This document shows, in pieces, positions 17,884-26,469 of a stretch of 64,000 nucleotides of DNA (positions within the stretch are counted from its first letter, which is position 1; each line of letters opens with the position of its first letter). A program made the translations under genes and the position numbers. Under the pieces are notes generated by a model. The model did not search any database, was not told the origin of the DNA, and saw only the letters and a list, made by a program, of their open reading frames with translations. Source of the stretch: Serinicoccus kebangsaanensis (lineage in GTDB: Bacteria; Actinomycetota; Actinomycetes; Actinomycetales; Dermatophilaceae); the NCBI RefSeq assembly GCF_008919445.1, contig NZ_VSLG01000003.1:62001-126000 (forward strand). The letters run 5' to 3'.

Positions 17884-18828
17884 ATGCAGACCCCCACCTT
17901 CCCCGGCACCGACCGTCCGTTCGCACCGATCAACCTCGGCGGCAACCCCTTCGGCTGGACCGCCTCCGCCGACGCCAGCTTCGCGGTGCTCGACGCCTTC
18001 CTCGACGCGGGCGGTGCCTTCGTGGACACCGCCGACGCCTACTCGGCCTGGGCCGACGGGCACGAGGGCGGCGAGTCCGAGGCGATCATCGGGCGGTGGA
18101 TGGCCGACCGGGGCAACCGCGACCAGGTGCTCGTGGCCACCAAGGTCGGCAAGAAGCCCGATCGTCAGGGGCTCGGGCGGGCGAGCGTCCTGGCCGCCCT
18201 GGACGAGTCGCTGGACCGGCTGGAGACCGACCACGTGGACCTCTACTACGCCCACGCCGACGACGAGAGCGTCGCCATCGCCGACCAGGTCGCCACCTTC
18301 GACGAGGTCGTGACCAGCGGCAGGGCCCGAGCACTCGGCCTGTCCAACTACACCCCGGCGCGGCTGCGCGAGTTCCTCGAGACCGCCGCGAGCCAGGACG
18401 CGACGCTGCCGACGGCGATCCAGCCGCGCTACAGCCTGGTCTCCCGGGGCGACTACGAGCGCACGCTGGCGCCGCTGGTCGCGGAGTTCGACCTCGCGGT
18501 CTTCTGCTACCCGGCCCTCGCCTCCGGCTTCCTCACCGGCAAGTACCGCACCGAGGCCGACTTCGACGGCAACGCCCGGGGAGGCGCCGCCCGACGGTAT
18601 GCCGAGGCCGGCGGGCTCGCCGTCGTGGACGCCCTGGTGCAGGTGGCCGACCGGCACGGCGTCGAGCCGGCCACGGTGGCCCTGGGCTGGCTGCTGGCCA
18701 AGGGCGTGACCGCTCCGATCGCCTCCGCCTCCCGGCCCGAGCAGCTGGCGCCGCTCATGGCGGCGACCGGGCTGCGGCTCACCGAGGACGACGTGGCCGA
18801 GCTGGACGAGGCGTCGGCGAGCTTCTGA
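17884..18828 (+). CDS. Aldo/keto reductase
   Basis: A 314-aa NAD(P)H-dependent TIM-barrel reductase. The catalytic tetrad is visible: Asp and Tyr in FVDTADAYSAW (about residues 44-54), Lys in VATKVGKKPD, and His in DLYYAHADD. The cofactor-binding C-terminus is present (SASRPEQLAPLM). Length and order are normal for the family. It would reduce aldehydes or ketones in the cytoplasm; the substrate is not predictable. It is monocistronic, divergent from the DUF2236 operon and convergent with the molybdenum hydroxylase gene. The 57-base gap holds a weak GC hairpin (18864-18879). Confidence 0.88.
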   Translation: MQTPTFPGTDRPFAPINLGGNPFGWTASADASFAVLDAFLDAGGAFVDTADAYSAWADGHEGGESEAIIGRWMADRGNRDQVLVATKVGKKPDRQGLGRASVLAALDESLDRLETDHVDLYYAHADDESVAIADQVATFDEVVTSGRARALGLSNYTPARLREFLETAASQDATLPTAIQPRYSLVSRGDYERTLAPLVAEFDLAVFCYPALASGFLTGKYRTEADFDGNARGGAARRYAEAGGLAVVDALVQVADRHGVEPATVALGWLLAKGVTAPIASASRPEQLAPLMAATGLRLTEDDVAELDEASASF

Positions 18829-18885
18829 CCGAGCCCGACCGGCCCGGCACCGGACCGTCAGCGGGCGCGACTCCGCGCCGCCGGC

Positions 18886-21282
18886 TCAGACCTCGACGTC
18901 GTCCACGGCATCGAGGTCAGGCAGGTCGTCGAAGACGGCGGGCGGCTCCCGCCAGGGGTGGTGCTCCCCCCGCTGCGCCTCGCGGATCGCGGTGAGCACC
19001 CGCTCCGGGGTGCACGGGATGTCGACGTGGCGTACGCCGAGGTGCGCGACCGCGTCGACGACCGCGTTCTGCACCGCCGGGGTGGACCCCACCGTGGCAG
19101 CCTCCCCGATCCCCTTGGCCCCCAGCGGGTTCCGGTCGGTCGGGGTGGTGGTCGAGGTGGTCTCCAGCTGCACCAGGTCCCCCGTCGAGGGCAGGGTGTA
19201 GTCCGCGAAGCTCGCCGTGACCGGGTTGCCCCACTCGTCGTAGCGGAACTCCTCCCAGAGCGCCTGCGAGATCCCCTGCACGCAGCCTCCCTGCTGCTGG
19301 CCACGCACCAGCAGCGGGTTGACGACGACGCCGCAGTCGTCGACCGCGACGTGCCGCAGCAGCCGGACCGCCCCGGTCTCCACGTCGACCTCCACCACGC
19401 TGACGTGGGTGCCGAACGGGAAGGTCGAGCCGTCCTGGGAGAAGTCGTGGTCCACCTGCAGACCGTCCGACTCGTCGTGCGCGTACCGGGCGACGTCGTC
19501 CCAGTCGACCGCTGCACCGGGGACGCCGCGCACGGAGAAGGTGCCGTCGACCAGCTCGATGTCCGCCTCGGCGACCTCGAGCAGGTCGGCCGCCACCCGG
19601 GTGGCCCGCTCGCGCAGCTCGACCGCCGCACCCAGCACGGCGCTCCCGCCGAGCTGGAGCGACCGGGCACCACCCGTGCCTCCCCCGGTGCGCACCTGCG
19701 CGGTGTCCGACTGCACGTAGGTCACCCGCTCCATCGGCAGCCCCAGCTGGTCCGCGACCAGCATCGAGAAGGCGGTCGCATGGCCCTGCCCGTGCGCGGA
19801 GGTCCCGGCCATGACCGTGAGCGAGCCGTCCCGGGCCACCCGGATGCCGGCATACTCCGACCCGCCGAACCCGGTGACCTCGACGTAGCTGGCGATCCCG
19901 ATGCCGAGCTGCCAGGACGCCCCCTGCTCACGCCGACGACGCTGCTCGGCCCGCAGACCCTCGACGCCCGCCCGCTCCAGCGCGACCTCGAGGGTGCCCG
20001 CGTAGTCACCGGTGTCGTAGCGCGCCCCGAACTTGGTCTCGTGCGGGAAGGCGTCGGCCGGCACGTAGTTGCGGCGCCGGAACTCCTCGGGGGTCAACCC
20101 GCTCTCCCGCGCGGCATGGTCGACGAGGCGCTCCACCATCGCGGCGGCCTCCGGTCGGCCGGCGCCACGGAAGGCACCCGTCGGGGCGGTGTTGGTCAGC
20201 ACCGAGACGGCGTCGTAGCGCAGCCGCGGGATCCGGTAGGCGCCCTCGGACATGGTGCGGGTGGAGCCGCTGGCGAAGGAGCCGCCGAAACCGGCGTAGG
20301 CGCCGCAGTCGCCCACCAGCCGCGCCCGCATCCCGGTGATGCGCCCCTCCTGGTCCACGCCGAGCTCGGCGTACTGCACCTGCCCGCGGCTGCTCATCGA
20401 CAGCATGCTCTCGCTGCGCGTCTCGACCCAGCGGACCGGCCGGCCCAGACGGCACGAGGCGCGAACCACCGCCGCGTGCTCGGGCACGATCCCGGCCTTG
20501 CCGCCGAACGCCCCTCCCACGTGCGGCGCACGCACCCGCACGTCGTCGGCCGGGAGCCCGGTCCAGCGGACCAGCAGCCGCTTGGCCAGGTGGGGGTGCT
20601 GCGTCCCGAGCGTCACGTCCAGCCCGGTCACCTCGCCGGCCTCACCGGACGCCGGGGCCAGCGGCGTCGGGCGGACCAGGATGCCGTGCCCCTCGATCGG
20701 GCTGGTGGCCATCCGGTTGTTCTCCATCCGCAGCCGCGCCACGTGGTGCGCCCCGGCCAGGACGTCCGGCTCGCCCTCCGGGTCCTTCACCGCCAGGGCC
20801 AGGTTGCTGCCCAGCTCCGGGAACTGCCGCGGCGCGTCCGGCCCGAGCGCCTCCTCCAGGTCGATGACGGCGTCGAGCTCCTCGTAGTCCACGTCGACGA
20901 GGTCACCGGCGTCGACGGCCGCCGCGCGGGAGGTCGCCACGACGAGCGCGACGGGCTCGCCGACGAAGCGGACCCGGTCGGTGGCGAGCGCGGTGCGCCC
21001 GATCCGGTCGTTGATCTGGGCGAACGGCGGCACCGGGTCGGAGCCGAGCTCCGCCGCGGTGAGGACCGCCACCACCCCCGGCGCGTCGCTCGCGGCGCCG
21101 GTCCCGATGCCCCGGACCAGCGCGTGCGGCACCGGGCTCCGGACGAAGGCGGCGTGCAGCACGGTCGGGTCCGCCAGGTCGACGTCGCCCACGAAGTCGC
21201 CCCGACCGCGCAGCAGGTCAGGGTCCTCCACCCGGCGCACCTCGGTGCCGAGGATCGAGGTCCCGCGCATCGGTTCGGTCAT
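18886..21282 (-). CDS. Xanthine dehydrogenase-family molybdopterin-binding subunit (solitary)
   Basis: A 798-aa large subunit of the molybdenum hydroxylase (XDH/CoxL/aldehyde oxidase) family. Landmarks are the N-terminal aldehyde oxidase a/b hammerhead domain (RRVEDPDLLRGRGDFVGDVDL), HVGGAFGGKAG, TGAFRGAGRPEAAAMVERL at the molybdopterin site, and KGIGEAATVGSTPAVQNAV with the catalytic Glu. The loop is GAFRGAGRPE-like, not the AYRCSFR of form I CO dehydrogenase, so an aldehyde, purine or similar substrate is likelier. Members normally work with FAD and 2Fe-2S subunits; neither is adjacent. A CAGGAT box 6 bases before the ATG suggests a leaderless mRNA. It is divergent from the acyl-CoA dehydrogenase. 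Confidence 0.9.
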   Translation of the reverse strand: MTEPMRGTSILGTEVRRVEDPDLLRGRGDFVGDVDLADPTVLHAAFVRSPVPHALVRGIGTGAASDAPGVVAVLTAAELGSDPVPPFAQINDRIGRTALATDRVRFVGEPVALVVATSRAAAVDAGDLVDVDYEELDAVIDLEEALGPDAPRQFPELGSNLALAVKDPEGEPDVLAGAHHVARLRMENNRMATSPIEGHGILVRPTPLAPASGEAGEVTGLDVTLGTQHPHLAKRLLVRWTGLPADDVRVRAPHVGGAFGGKAGIVPEHAAVVRASCRLGRPVRWVETRSESMLSMSSRGQVQYAELGVDQEGRITGMRARLVGDCGAYAGFGGSFASGSTRTMSEGAYRIPRLRYDAVSVLTNTAPTGAFRGAGRPEAAAMVERLVDHAARESGLTPEEFRRRNYVPADAFPHETKFGARYDTGDYAGTLEVALERAGVEGLRAEQRRRREQGASWQLGIGIASYVEVTGFGGSEYAGIRVARDGSLTVMAGTSAHGQGHATAFSMLVADQLGLPMERVTYVQSDTAQVRTGGGTGGARSLQLGGSAVLGAAVELRERATRVAADLLEVAEADIELVDGTFSVRGVPGAAVDWDDVARYAHDESDGLQVDHDFSQDGSTFPFGTHVSVVEVDVETGAVRLLRHVAVDDCGVVVNPLLVRGQQQGGCVQGISQALWEEFRYDEWGNPVTASFADYTLPSTGDLVQLETTSTTTPTDRNPLGAKGIGEAATVGSTPAVQNAVVDAVAHLGVRHVDIPCTPERVLTAIREAQRGEHHPWREPPAVFDDLPDLDAVDDVEV

Positions 21283-21288
21283 GAGCCC

Positions 21289-21294
21289 ATCCTG
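21289..21294 (-). promoter_or_regulatory. -10 element CAGGAT for leaderless Mo-hydroxylase gene
   Basis: On the minus strand CAGGAT precedes the ATG at 21282 by six bases; no ribosome binding site. Confidence 0.4.
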
Positions 21295-21321
21295 CCTCCC
21301 CGGGAGGCGACCGGCGACCGG

Positions 21322-21327
21322 CATGAT
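21322..21327 (+). promoter_or_regulatory. -10 element CATGAT for leaderless acyl-CoA dehydrogenase gene
   Basis: CATGAT followed by six bases and the ATG at 21334. The start codon also lies inside a GGTATGCC octamer (21331-21338). Confidence 0.4.
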
Positions 21328-21333
21328 GGTGGT

Positions 21334-22509
21334 ATGCCTGCTGCGACCCACGACCTGCTCGACCTGGACTCGCTGCTCACCGAGGACGAACGCGCGGTCC
21401 GGGCCAGCGTCCGCCAGGCCTGCGCCGACCTGGTGCTCCCGCACGTGGCGGGGTGGTACGAGAACGGCGACCTCCCTGCTGCGCAGGTGCGCGAGCTGGT
21501 CGGGGAGTTCGGCCGGCTCGGCCTGCTCGGGATGCACCTCGAGGGCTACGGCTGCGCCGGGATGGGCGCGGTCGACTACGGCCTGGCCTGCACCGAGCTG
21601 GAGGCCGCGGACTCCGGCATCCGCTCGATGGTCTCGGTGCAGGGCTCGCTCGCGATGCACGCCCTGCACACCTTCGGCAGCGAGGAGCAGAGGCAGGAGT
21701 GGCTGCCGGCGATGGCCGCCGGCGAGCGGATCGGCTGCTTCGGGCTCACCGAGCCGGACCACGGCTCGGACCCCGCCTCGATGACCACCCGCGCCCGCCA
21801 GGACGGGTCCGACTGGATCCTGGACGGCACCAAGACCTGGATCACCAACGCCCCGGTGGCCGATGTCGCGGTCGTCTGGGCCCGGACTGACGACGGCGTC
21901 CGGGGCTTCGTCGTGCCCACCGGCACCGCCGGTGTCCAGACCCCGACCATCAGCCACAAGCTGTCGCTGCGCGCCTCCGTGACCGGGCAGGTCGTCCTGG
22001 AGCAGGTGCGGCTGCCCGGGGACGCGGTGCTGCCGGGCGTGCGCGGCCTGAAGGGGCCGCTGTCCTGCCTGTCCGAGGCCCGCTACGGCATCGTGTGGGG
22101 CGCCATGGGTGCTGCCCGGACGGCGCTGCTGACGGCGTTGGAGTATGCCGGCACGCGCGAGCAGTTCGGTCGCCCGATCAGCGGCTTCCAGCTGACCCAG
22201 GCCAAGCTGGCCCGGATGCACCAGGCCTGGGCGACCGGCACCCTGCTCGCGCTGCACCTGGGCCGGCGCAAGGACGAGCACGGGCTGCGGCCCGAGCAGG
22301 TCAGCGTCGGCAAGCTCAACAACGTCACGGCCGCGCTGGAGATCTGCCGCACGGCGCGCACCGTCCTGGGCGCGAACGGCATCTCCGGCGACTACCCGCT
22401 CATGCGGCACGCGAACAACCTCGAGTCGGTGCTCACCTACGAGGGGACCGAGGAGATGCACACCCTCGTCGTCGGGCAGGCGCTCACCGGCGAGCCGGCC
22501 TACCGCTGA
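21334..22509 (+). CDS. Acyl-CoA dehydrogenase (glutaryl-CoA dehydrogenase-like)
   Basis: A 391-aa FAD enzyme introducing a double bond into acyl-CoA, transferring electrons to ETF. The flavin/substrate motif CFGLTEPDHGSDPASM (about residues 130-145), WITNAPVADV, and the C-terminal YEGTEEMHTLVVGQALTG with the catalytic Glu (about residue 370) match the glutaryl-CoA dehydrogenase branch. The decarboxylating activity itself cannot be proved from sequence. Leaderless-type start at 21334. Its last 10 bases overlap the convergent membrane-protein gene. It is divergent from the Mo-hydroxylase with about 50 bases between start codons. Confidence 0.9.
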   Translation: MPAATHDLLDLDSLLTEDERAVRASVRQACADLVLPHVAGWYENGDLPAAQVRELVGEFGRLGLLGMHLEGYGCAGMGAVDYGLACTELEAADSGIRSMVSVQGSLAMHALHTFGSEEQRQEWLPAMAAGERIGCFGLTEPDHGSDPASMTTRARQDGSDWILDGTKTWITNAPVADVAVVWARTDDGVRGFVVPTGTAGVQTPTISHKLSLRASVTGQVVLEQVRLPGDAVLPGVRGLKGPLSCLSEARYGIVWGAMGAARTALLTALEYAGTREQFGRPISGFQLTQAKLARMHQAWATGTLLALHLGRRKDEHGLRPEQVSVGKLNNVTAALEICRTARTVLGANGISGDYPLMRHANNLESVLTYEGTEEMHTLVVGQALTGEPAYR

Positions 22510-23192
22510 GGTCGGGCTCCCGGGAGCCGGCGGCTCACGGCATACCCCAGCCCGAAGAGGGCGACCGTGGCGGCCATCGACGCCAGCAGGTACCACGGCT
22601 GACCGAGCCAGGGCAGCAGCGGCCGCTCCCGCTGGTAGAAGTAGTTGCCGTCGAAGAGCGCGTTGGCGCCCACGGCCACGACGAGGTAGGCGGCGAACCA
22701 GGCGAGCGCCCACCTCAGCCCGCGCAGGCTGGGGCGCCAGTCCGTGGTCACCCAGGCGAGCACGGGCATGAGCAGGGTGACCGCGTGGTTGACGAAGAAG
22801 CTCCAGCCCAGGATGTTGGTGGGTGGCTGGATGTTCTGCGGGTAGGCGAAGCTCGCCCACGCCCACAGCCCGAAGTAGAAGAGGACGTCCATCACCCTGC
22901 GGTTGCCGGTGAGCAGGTAGACCAGGCCCAGCAGGGCGGACACCCGCGAGATGTGCAGCGGCAGCGTCTCCGCCGGGTCCCACCCGGTCATCGCGTAGAA
23001 GCCGTAGAGGGTGAGCTGCTGCAGGAGCACCACGACGGCGAGGACGCGTCGCACGCCGACCTGGTGCTCCCGGACCCAGCCTCGGGTGCCGAGCAGGGTG
23101 AGGGCCAGGAGCAGCAGGGCGAGGACGTAGCCGAGATGCTGGCCACCACCGATGGTGATCCACTCCGGATGGGGGTCCAGGAACGAGTCCAC
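22500..23192 (-). CDS. TIGR02206-family (YwaF-like) integral membrane protein
   Basis: A 230-aa protein with about six transmembrane helices, starting at a GTG preceded by CCGGAGGCG. The family hallmarks are FYAMTGWDPAETLPLHISRVSALLG and AYPQNIQPPTNILGWSFFVNH (His in helix-flanking loops). Homologues are annotated YwaF; their function is unknown. It lies between the convergent acyl-CoA dehydrogenase (10-base overlap) and the L,D-transpeptidase gene, whose stop is 17 bases upstream of its start, so the latter two may be co-transcribed. No signs of transfer or truncation. Confidence 0.85.
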   Translation of the reverse strand: MDSFLDPHPEWITIGGGQHLGYVLALLLLALTLLGTRGWVREHQVGVRRVLAVVVLLQQLTLYGFYAMTGWDPAETLPLHISRVSALLGLVYLLTGNRRVMDVLFYFGLWAWASFAYPQNIQPPTNILGWSFFVNHAVTLLMPVLAWVTTDWRPSLRGLRWALAWFAAYLVVAVGANALFDGNYFYQRERPLLPWLGQPWYLLASMAATVALFGLGYAVSRRLPGARPQR

Positions 23193-23209
23193 GACGCCTC
23201 CGGCCGGCC

Positions 23210-24073
23210 TCAGATCACGACGACCCGGTCACCCATGCCGAGCAGCCCCTGGGCCCAGATCATCTCCATCGCGGGGACCGACACGCGGGCGCACCCGTGC
23301 GAGGCCGGGAACGGCGGGATGGACTGCGAGCCGTGAACCGCGTAGTTGCCGTAATAGAACATCGGCCGGTACATCTTCCCGAGCTCACCGTCGCGCCAGC
23401 CCTTGCTGTGGGTCAGCCACACCGCGAAGTCGCCGGTGGGGGTGTTCGCGTCGTACCTGCGCTTCTCGAACTTGTAGGGCTCGCCGTTGCCGGTCGAGGT
23501 GTTGAGGATCATGCTCGCCCACCCGCCGCGGACCACGAGCAGCAGCTGGCTGGCGAGATGGACCTCGACGTGGTCTCCGCCGTAGGCCGCAGCCGGGCGG
23601 TAGCCGGTCGCGAGGGCCGCATAGGTGTTGGGGCCGACGATGCCGTCCCGACCCAGCCCGTGCGCCTTCTGCAGCGCCCACACCGCCTGCTGGGTCAGGT
23701 GCCCGAAGCCCCCGTCCGGCGCACCGCACCAGTAGCCGGAGGCGTTGAGCTGCTCCTGCAGCACCCAGACCTCATCCCCGGCGTTGCCCCGCTGCAGGAT
23801 CGACGGCGGAGCCGGCTCCGGCTCCGGCGGGGGCTCTGGTTCCGGCTCCGGCTCAGGTTCGGGTTCGGGCTCTGGTTCGGGTTCGGGCTCCGGTTCCGGC
23901 TCGGGTTCGGGCTCCGGCTCCGGTTCGGCGCGGACGAAGACGGCACCGTCGTCCTGCAGTCCCCCCACGATCGCGCCCACCATCAGACCCGCGCCGCCCT
24001 TGACGAGCGCGCGTCGCTGCAGCGGCTCGGCGAGCACGCGTCCTGCGTCTCGCACCAGTCGTTGCCTTCGCAT
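23210..24073 (-). CDS. L,D-transpeptidase with peptidoglycan-binding domain and Glu-Pro stalk
   Basis: A 287-aa cell-wall enzyme. The start at 24073 follows GAAGGGGAACC. The N-terminus has an Arg-Arg plus hydrophobic segment ([19 protein letters not shown]), a signal or anchor. About 16 consecutive Glu-Pro dipeptides then form a rigid stalk. A peptidoglycan-binding type 1 domain follows ([16 protein letters not shown]...[11 protein letters not shown]), then the YkuD catalytic domain with [20 protein letters not shown], containing the nucleophile Cys in SHGCxR. It would form 3-3 crosslinks or attach molecules to peptidoglycan outside the membrane. No beta-lactamase-like features. Confidence 0.9.
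   Translation of the reverse strand: MRRQRLVRDAGRVLAEPLQRRALVKGGAGLMVGAIVGGLQDDGAVFVRAEPEPEPEPEPEPEPEPEPEPEPEPEPEPEPEPPPEPEPAPPSILQRGNAGDEVWVLQEQLNASGYWCGAPDGGFGHLTQQAVWALQKAHGLGRDGIVGPNTYAALATGYRPAAAYGGDHVEVHLASQLLLVVRGGWASMILNTSTGNGEPYKFEKRRYDANTPTGDFAVWLTHSKGWRDGELGKMYRPMFYYGNYAVHGSQSIPPFPASHGCARVSVPAMEMIWAQGLLGMGDRVVVI
23816..23930 (-). repeat. Hexanucleotide repeat encoding (Glu-Pro)n
   Basis: About sixteen consecutive 6-bp units (GAGCCG/GAACCG variants), interrupted once by Pro-Pro and followed by two more, encode the Glu-Pro stalk of the L,D-transpeptidase. Synonymous variation between units shows it is not a very recent expansion. Confidence 0.9.
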
Positions 24074-24202
24074 TCCGGTTCCCCTTCGTGAGTGTCGTCT
24101 CCAGTAGACGGGATCGGCACACCTCCACGTTGCCAGCACACTCGCACTGTTGCGCAATCGTGACCTCAGTCGTCCCACCCGTCACATCCGCGCGCGGCCG
24201 AA

Positions 24203-24208
24203 TATGCT
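24203..24208 (+). promoter_or_regulatory. Possible -10 element TATGCT of the second sugar ABC operon
   Basis: TATGCT lies about 44 bases before the ATG at 24252, leaving a short leader that carries the AGGAGG site. No convincing -35 was seen. The remaining sequence 24074-24202 shows no gene. Confidence 0.35.
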
Positions 24209-24251
24209 GCCTCCATCACGACCGCGCCCGTCCCGCACCAGGAGGTCCATG

Positions 24252-25559
24252 ATGGCTCGCCCACTGCGCCCCAGCTCGAGCCTGTCCCGCCGCCGCATGC
24301 TGGCGCTGACCGGGGCGGGAGCCCTGGGGGCCTCCCTGGCCGCGTGCGGTGACAACACCGGCCGCGGGACCTCGGCCAGCGACGACGCCGGTGCCGCCAG
24401 CGGTGGTGGAGGCCGTCCGACCATCGCGCAGTGGTACCACCAGTACGGCGAGGCGGGCACCCAGGAGGCCGTCGAGCGGTATGCCGCGGACTACCCCGAC
24501 GCCGACGTGACGGTCTCGTGGAAGCCCGGTGACTACGACCAGTCCACCGCCGCCTCGCTGCTCACGGATGCCGGACCCGACGTCTTCGAGTACGGCAACG
24601 GCCCCACCATCGACATGATCAAGGGTGGGCAGGTGGCGGACCTCACCGACCTCTTCGGCGACACCCTGGACGACTTCACCCCCTCGCTCATCGAGCGGAT
24701 GAGCTACGACGGCATGATCTGGGCGGTCCCGCAGGTCCTCGACATGCAGGTGCTGGTCTACCGGCCGAGCCTGCTGGAGCAGGCCGGGATCGAGCCGCCC
24801 CAGCAGATCCCCGACCTGGTGGCCGCCGCGCGCGAGCTGAGCCGCGGCGACGTCAAAGGTCTCTTCCTCGGCAACGACGGCGGCGCCGGCCTGCTGGGTG
24901 GCCCGATGCTGTGGTCGGCCGGGCTGGACTACCTCGACGAGGACCAGGTCGGGTTCGAGGCCGCCGGAGCGGCCGAGGCCCTCACCGTGCTGCGGACGCT
25001 GTGGACCGATGAGTCGCTGCTGCTCGGCGAGGCCCAGGACTGGTTCGACGCCACCGCCTTCACCTCCGGCCGCGCGGCCATGCAGTGGACCGGCCTGTGG
25101 ACCTTCCCCGCCATCAGCGAGGCGCTCGGTGACGACTTCGGAGCGATCCCCTGGCCCGCGATGGAGGGCGGGGCACCCTCGGTGCCGGTCGGCGCCTACG
25201 GCTCGTGCGTGTCGACCCGGGCCCAGGACGTCGAGGCGGCCAGGGAGTTCGTCCGCTGGCTGTGGATCGACCAGACCGACAAGCAGCTGGACTTCGCGAC
25301 GTCCTACGGGTTCCACGTGCCCTCGCGGGCCAGCCTGGTCCCCGAGGCGGACGTCCTGACCTCGGGTCCGGCGGCAGACGCAGCGGCCTACGTGACCGAG
25401 TACGGCCACGCCCAGACCCCCCTGCTGTGGACGCCGCGGTGCGCGACGGCGTGGAACGACATGATGAGCCGGGTGGTGCGGGACGGCGCCGACGCGCAGG
25501 CCGAGCTCGAGGCCCTGGTGCCGATCGTGGAGGACGAGTTGGAGCGGGTCACCGCCTGA
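24252..25559 (+). CDS. Sugar ABC transporter substrate-binding lipoprotein (Tat)
   Basis: Extracellular solute-binding protein of 435 aa. The signal has three arginines (SRRRMLAL, residues 12-19) and a lipobox LAAC with Cys32, so Tat export and lipidation are expected. ATG at 24252 is preferred over the adjacent ATG at 24249 because the AGGAGG site is then 6 bases away. The mature part shows family features (ADVTVSWKPGDYDQSTAASLLTDAGPDVFEYGNG). The stop overlaps the next permease ATG (TGATG), so translation is coupled. First gene of a three-gene importer operon without ATPase or local regulator. Ligand unknown, probably an oligosaccharide. Confidence 0.9.
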   Translation: MARPLRPSSSLSRRRMLALTGAGALGASLAACGDNTGRGTSASDDAGAASGGGGRPTIAQWYHQYGEAGTQEAVERYAADYPDADVTVSWKPGDYDQSTAASLLTDAGPDVFEYGNGPTIDMIKGGQVADLTDLFGDTLDDFTPSLIERMSYDGMIWAVPQVLDMQVLVYRPSLLEQAGIEPPQQIPDLVAAARELSRGDVKGLFLGNDGGAGLLGGPMLWSAGLDYLDEDQVGFEAAGAAEALTVLRTLWTDESLLLGEAQDWFDATAFTSGRAAMQWTGLWTFPAISEALGDDFGAIPWPAMEGGAPSVPVGAYGSCVSTRAQDVEAAREFVRWLWIDQTDKQLDFATSYGFHVPSRASLVPEADVLTSGPAADAAAYVTEYGHAQTPLLWTPRCATAWNDMMSRVVRDGADAQAELEALVPIVEDELERVTA

Positions 25560-26467
25560 TGCTGGGGCGCCTCCGGGGTCGCCAGGACGTCAACCTCTGG
25601 TTCTGGGTCTTCGTCGGTCCGTTCTTCGCCGGGCTGGTGCTGTTCATCTACGTCCCGATCGGCTGGAGCGTCTACCTCTCCTTCTTCGAGGCGTACAACA
25701 CCGTCACCCCCACCGAGTTCGTCGGTCTCGCCAACTACCGGGACATGCTGGCCGACCGCGCGTTCCGCGACTCGCTGCTCACCTTCGTCGTCTTCGCGGC
25801 CTTCATCGTCCCCACGACCTTCGCGCTGTCGCTGCTCACGGCGGTGCTCGTGGCGCGGACCCGGCTGATGCAGGCCTTCTTCCGGTCGGTGTTCTTCCTG
25901 CCGGTCGCCTGCTCCTACGTCGTGGCGGCGCTGATCTGGAAGATGTCGATCTTCTCGGGCATGCGGTCCGGTGTGGCGAACGCCGCGCTGGGCCTGGTCG
26001 GCGTCAGCCCCGTGCCCTGGCTCTCGATCACCGACCCGCCGTGGTACTGGCTGGTGATCGTCTCGGCGCGCCTGTGGCTGCAGGTGGGGTTCTACATGAT
26101 CCTGTTCCTCGCGGCGCTGCAGCGGGTCCCGGCCAACCTCTACGAGGCGGCCGCCATCGACGGGGCGGAGGGCTGGCAGGTGTTCCGGCACATCACCTGG
26201 CCGCAGCTGCTCCCCGCGTCCACGGCGGTGCTGCTGCTGCTCCTCATCAACGCCTTCCAGGCCTTCGACGAGTTCTACAACATCCTGTCCAGCTTCGGCA
26301 GCTACCCGCCCTACGCCCGACCCCCGCTGGTCTACCTCTACTACACGGCCCTCGGGTCGGGCCAGAACTTCGGCGACGGGAGCGCGGGCGCGGTGATCCT
26401 GACGGTGATGATCGCGGTGGTGGCCCTGGCCCAGACCCGGCTGCTCCGGCTCGGCGGGAGGGACTGA
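25559..26467 (+). CDS. Sugar ABC transporter permease (MalF-type)
   Basis: A 302-aa inner-membrane subunit with about six helices; the first begins at WFWVFVGPFFAGLVLFIY. The EAA loop reads YEAAAIDGAEGWQVFRHITWPQLLP and would dock onto the shared ATPase. The start codon overlaps the binding-protein stop by one base, so ribosomes can reinitiate. The stop is 2 bases before the next permease's GTG. The two permeases plus binding protein form a complete importer except for the nucleotide-binding subunit. Confidence 0.92.
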   Translation: MLGRLRGRQDVNLWFWVFVGPFFAGLVLFIYVPIGWSVYLSFFEAYNTVTPTEFVGLANYRDMLADRAFRDSLLTFVVFAAFIVPTTFALSLLTAVLVARTRLMQAFFRSVFFLPVACSYVVAALIWKMSIFSGMRSGVANAALGLVGVSPVPWLSITDPPWYWLVIVSARLWLQVGFYMILFLAALQRVPANLYEAAAIDGAEGWQVFRHITWPQLLPASTAVLLLLLINAFQAFDEFYNILSSFGSYPPYARPPLVYLYYTALGSGQNFGDGSAGAVILTVMIAVVALAQTRLLRLGGRD

Positions 26468-26469
26468 CG

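Noticed and set aside
18886-21282. Carbon monoxide dehydrogenase large subunit (CoxL form I)
   Set aside because: The AYRCSFR active-site loop is absent; the sequence has GAFRGAGRPE instead.
21283-23163. A long in-frame upstream extension of the Mo-hydroxylase gene on the minus strand
   Set aside because: It lacks family similarity, runs antisense to the acyl-CoA dehydrogenase and overlaps the membrane-protein gene in another frame; family sequence begins at 21282. Long stop-free frames are expected at this GC content.
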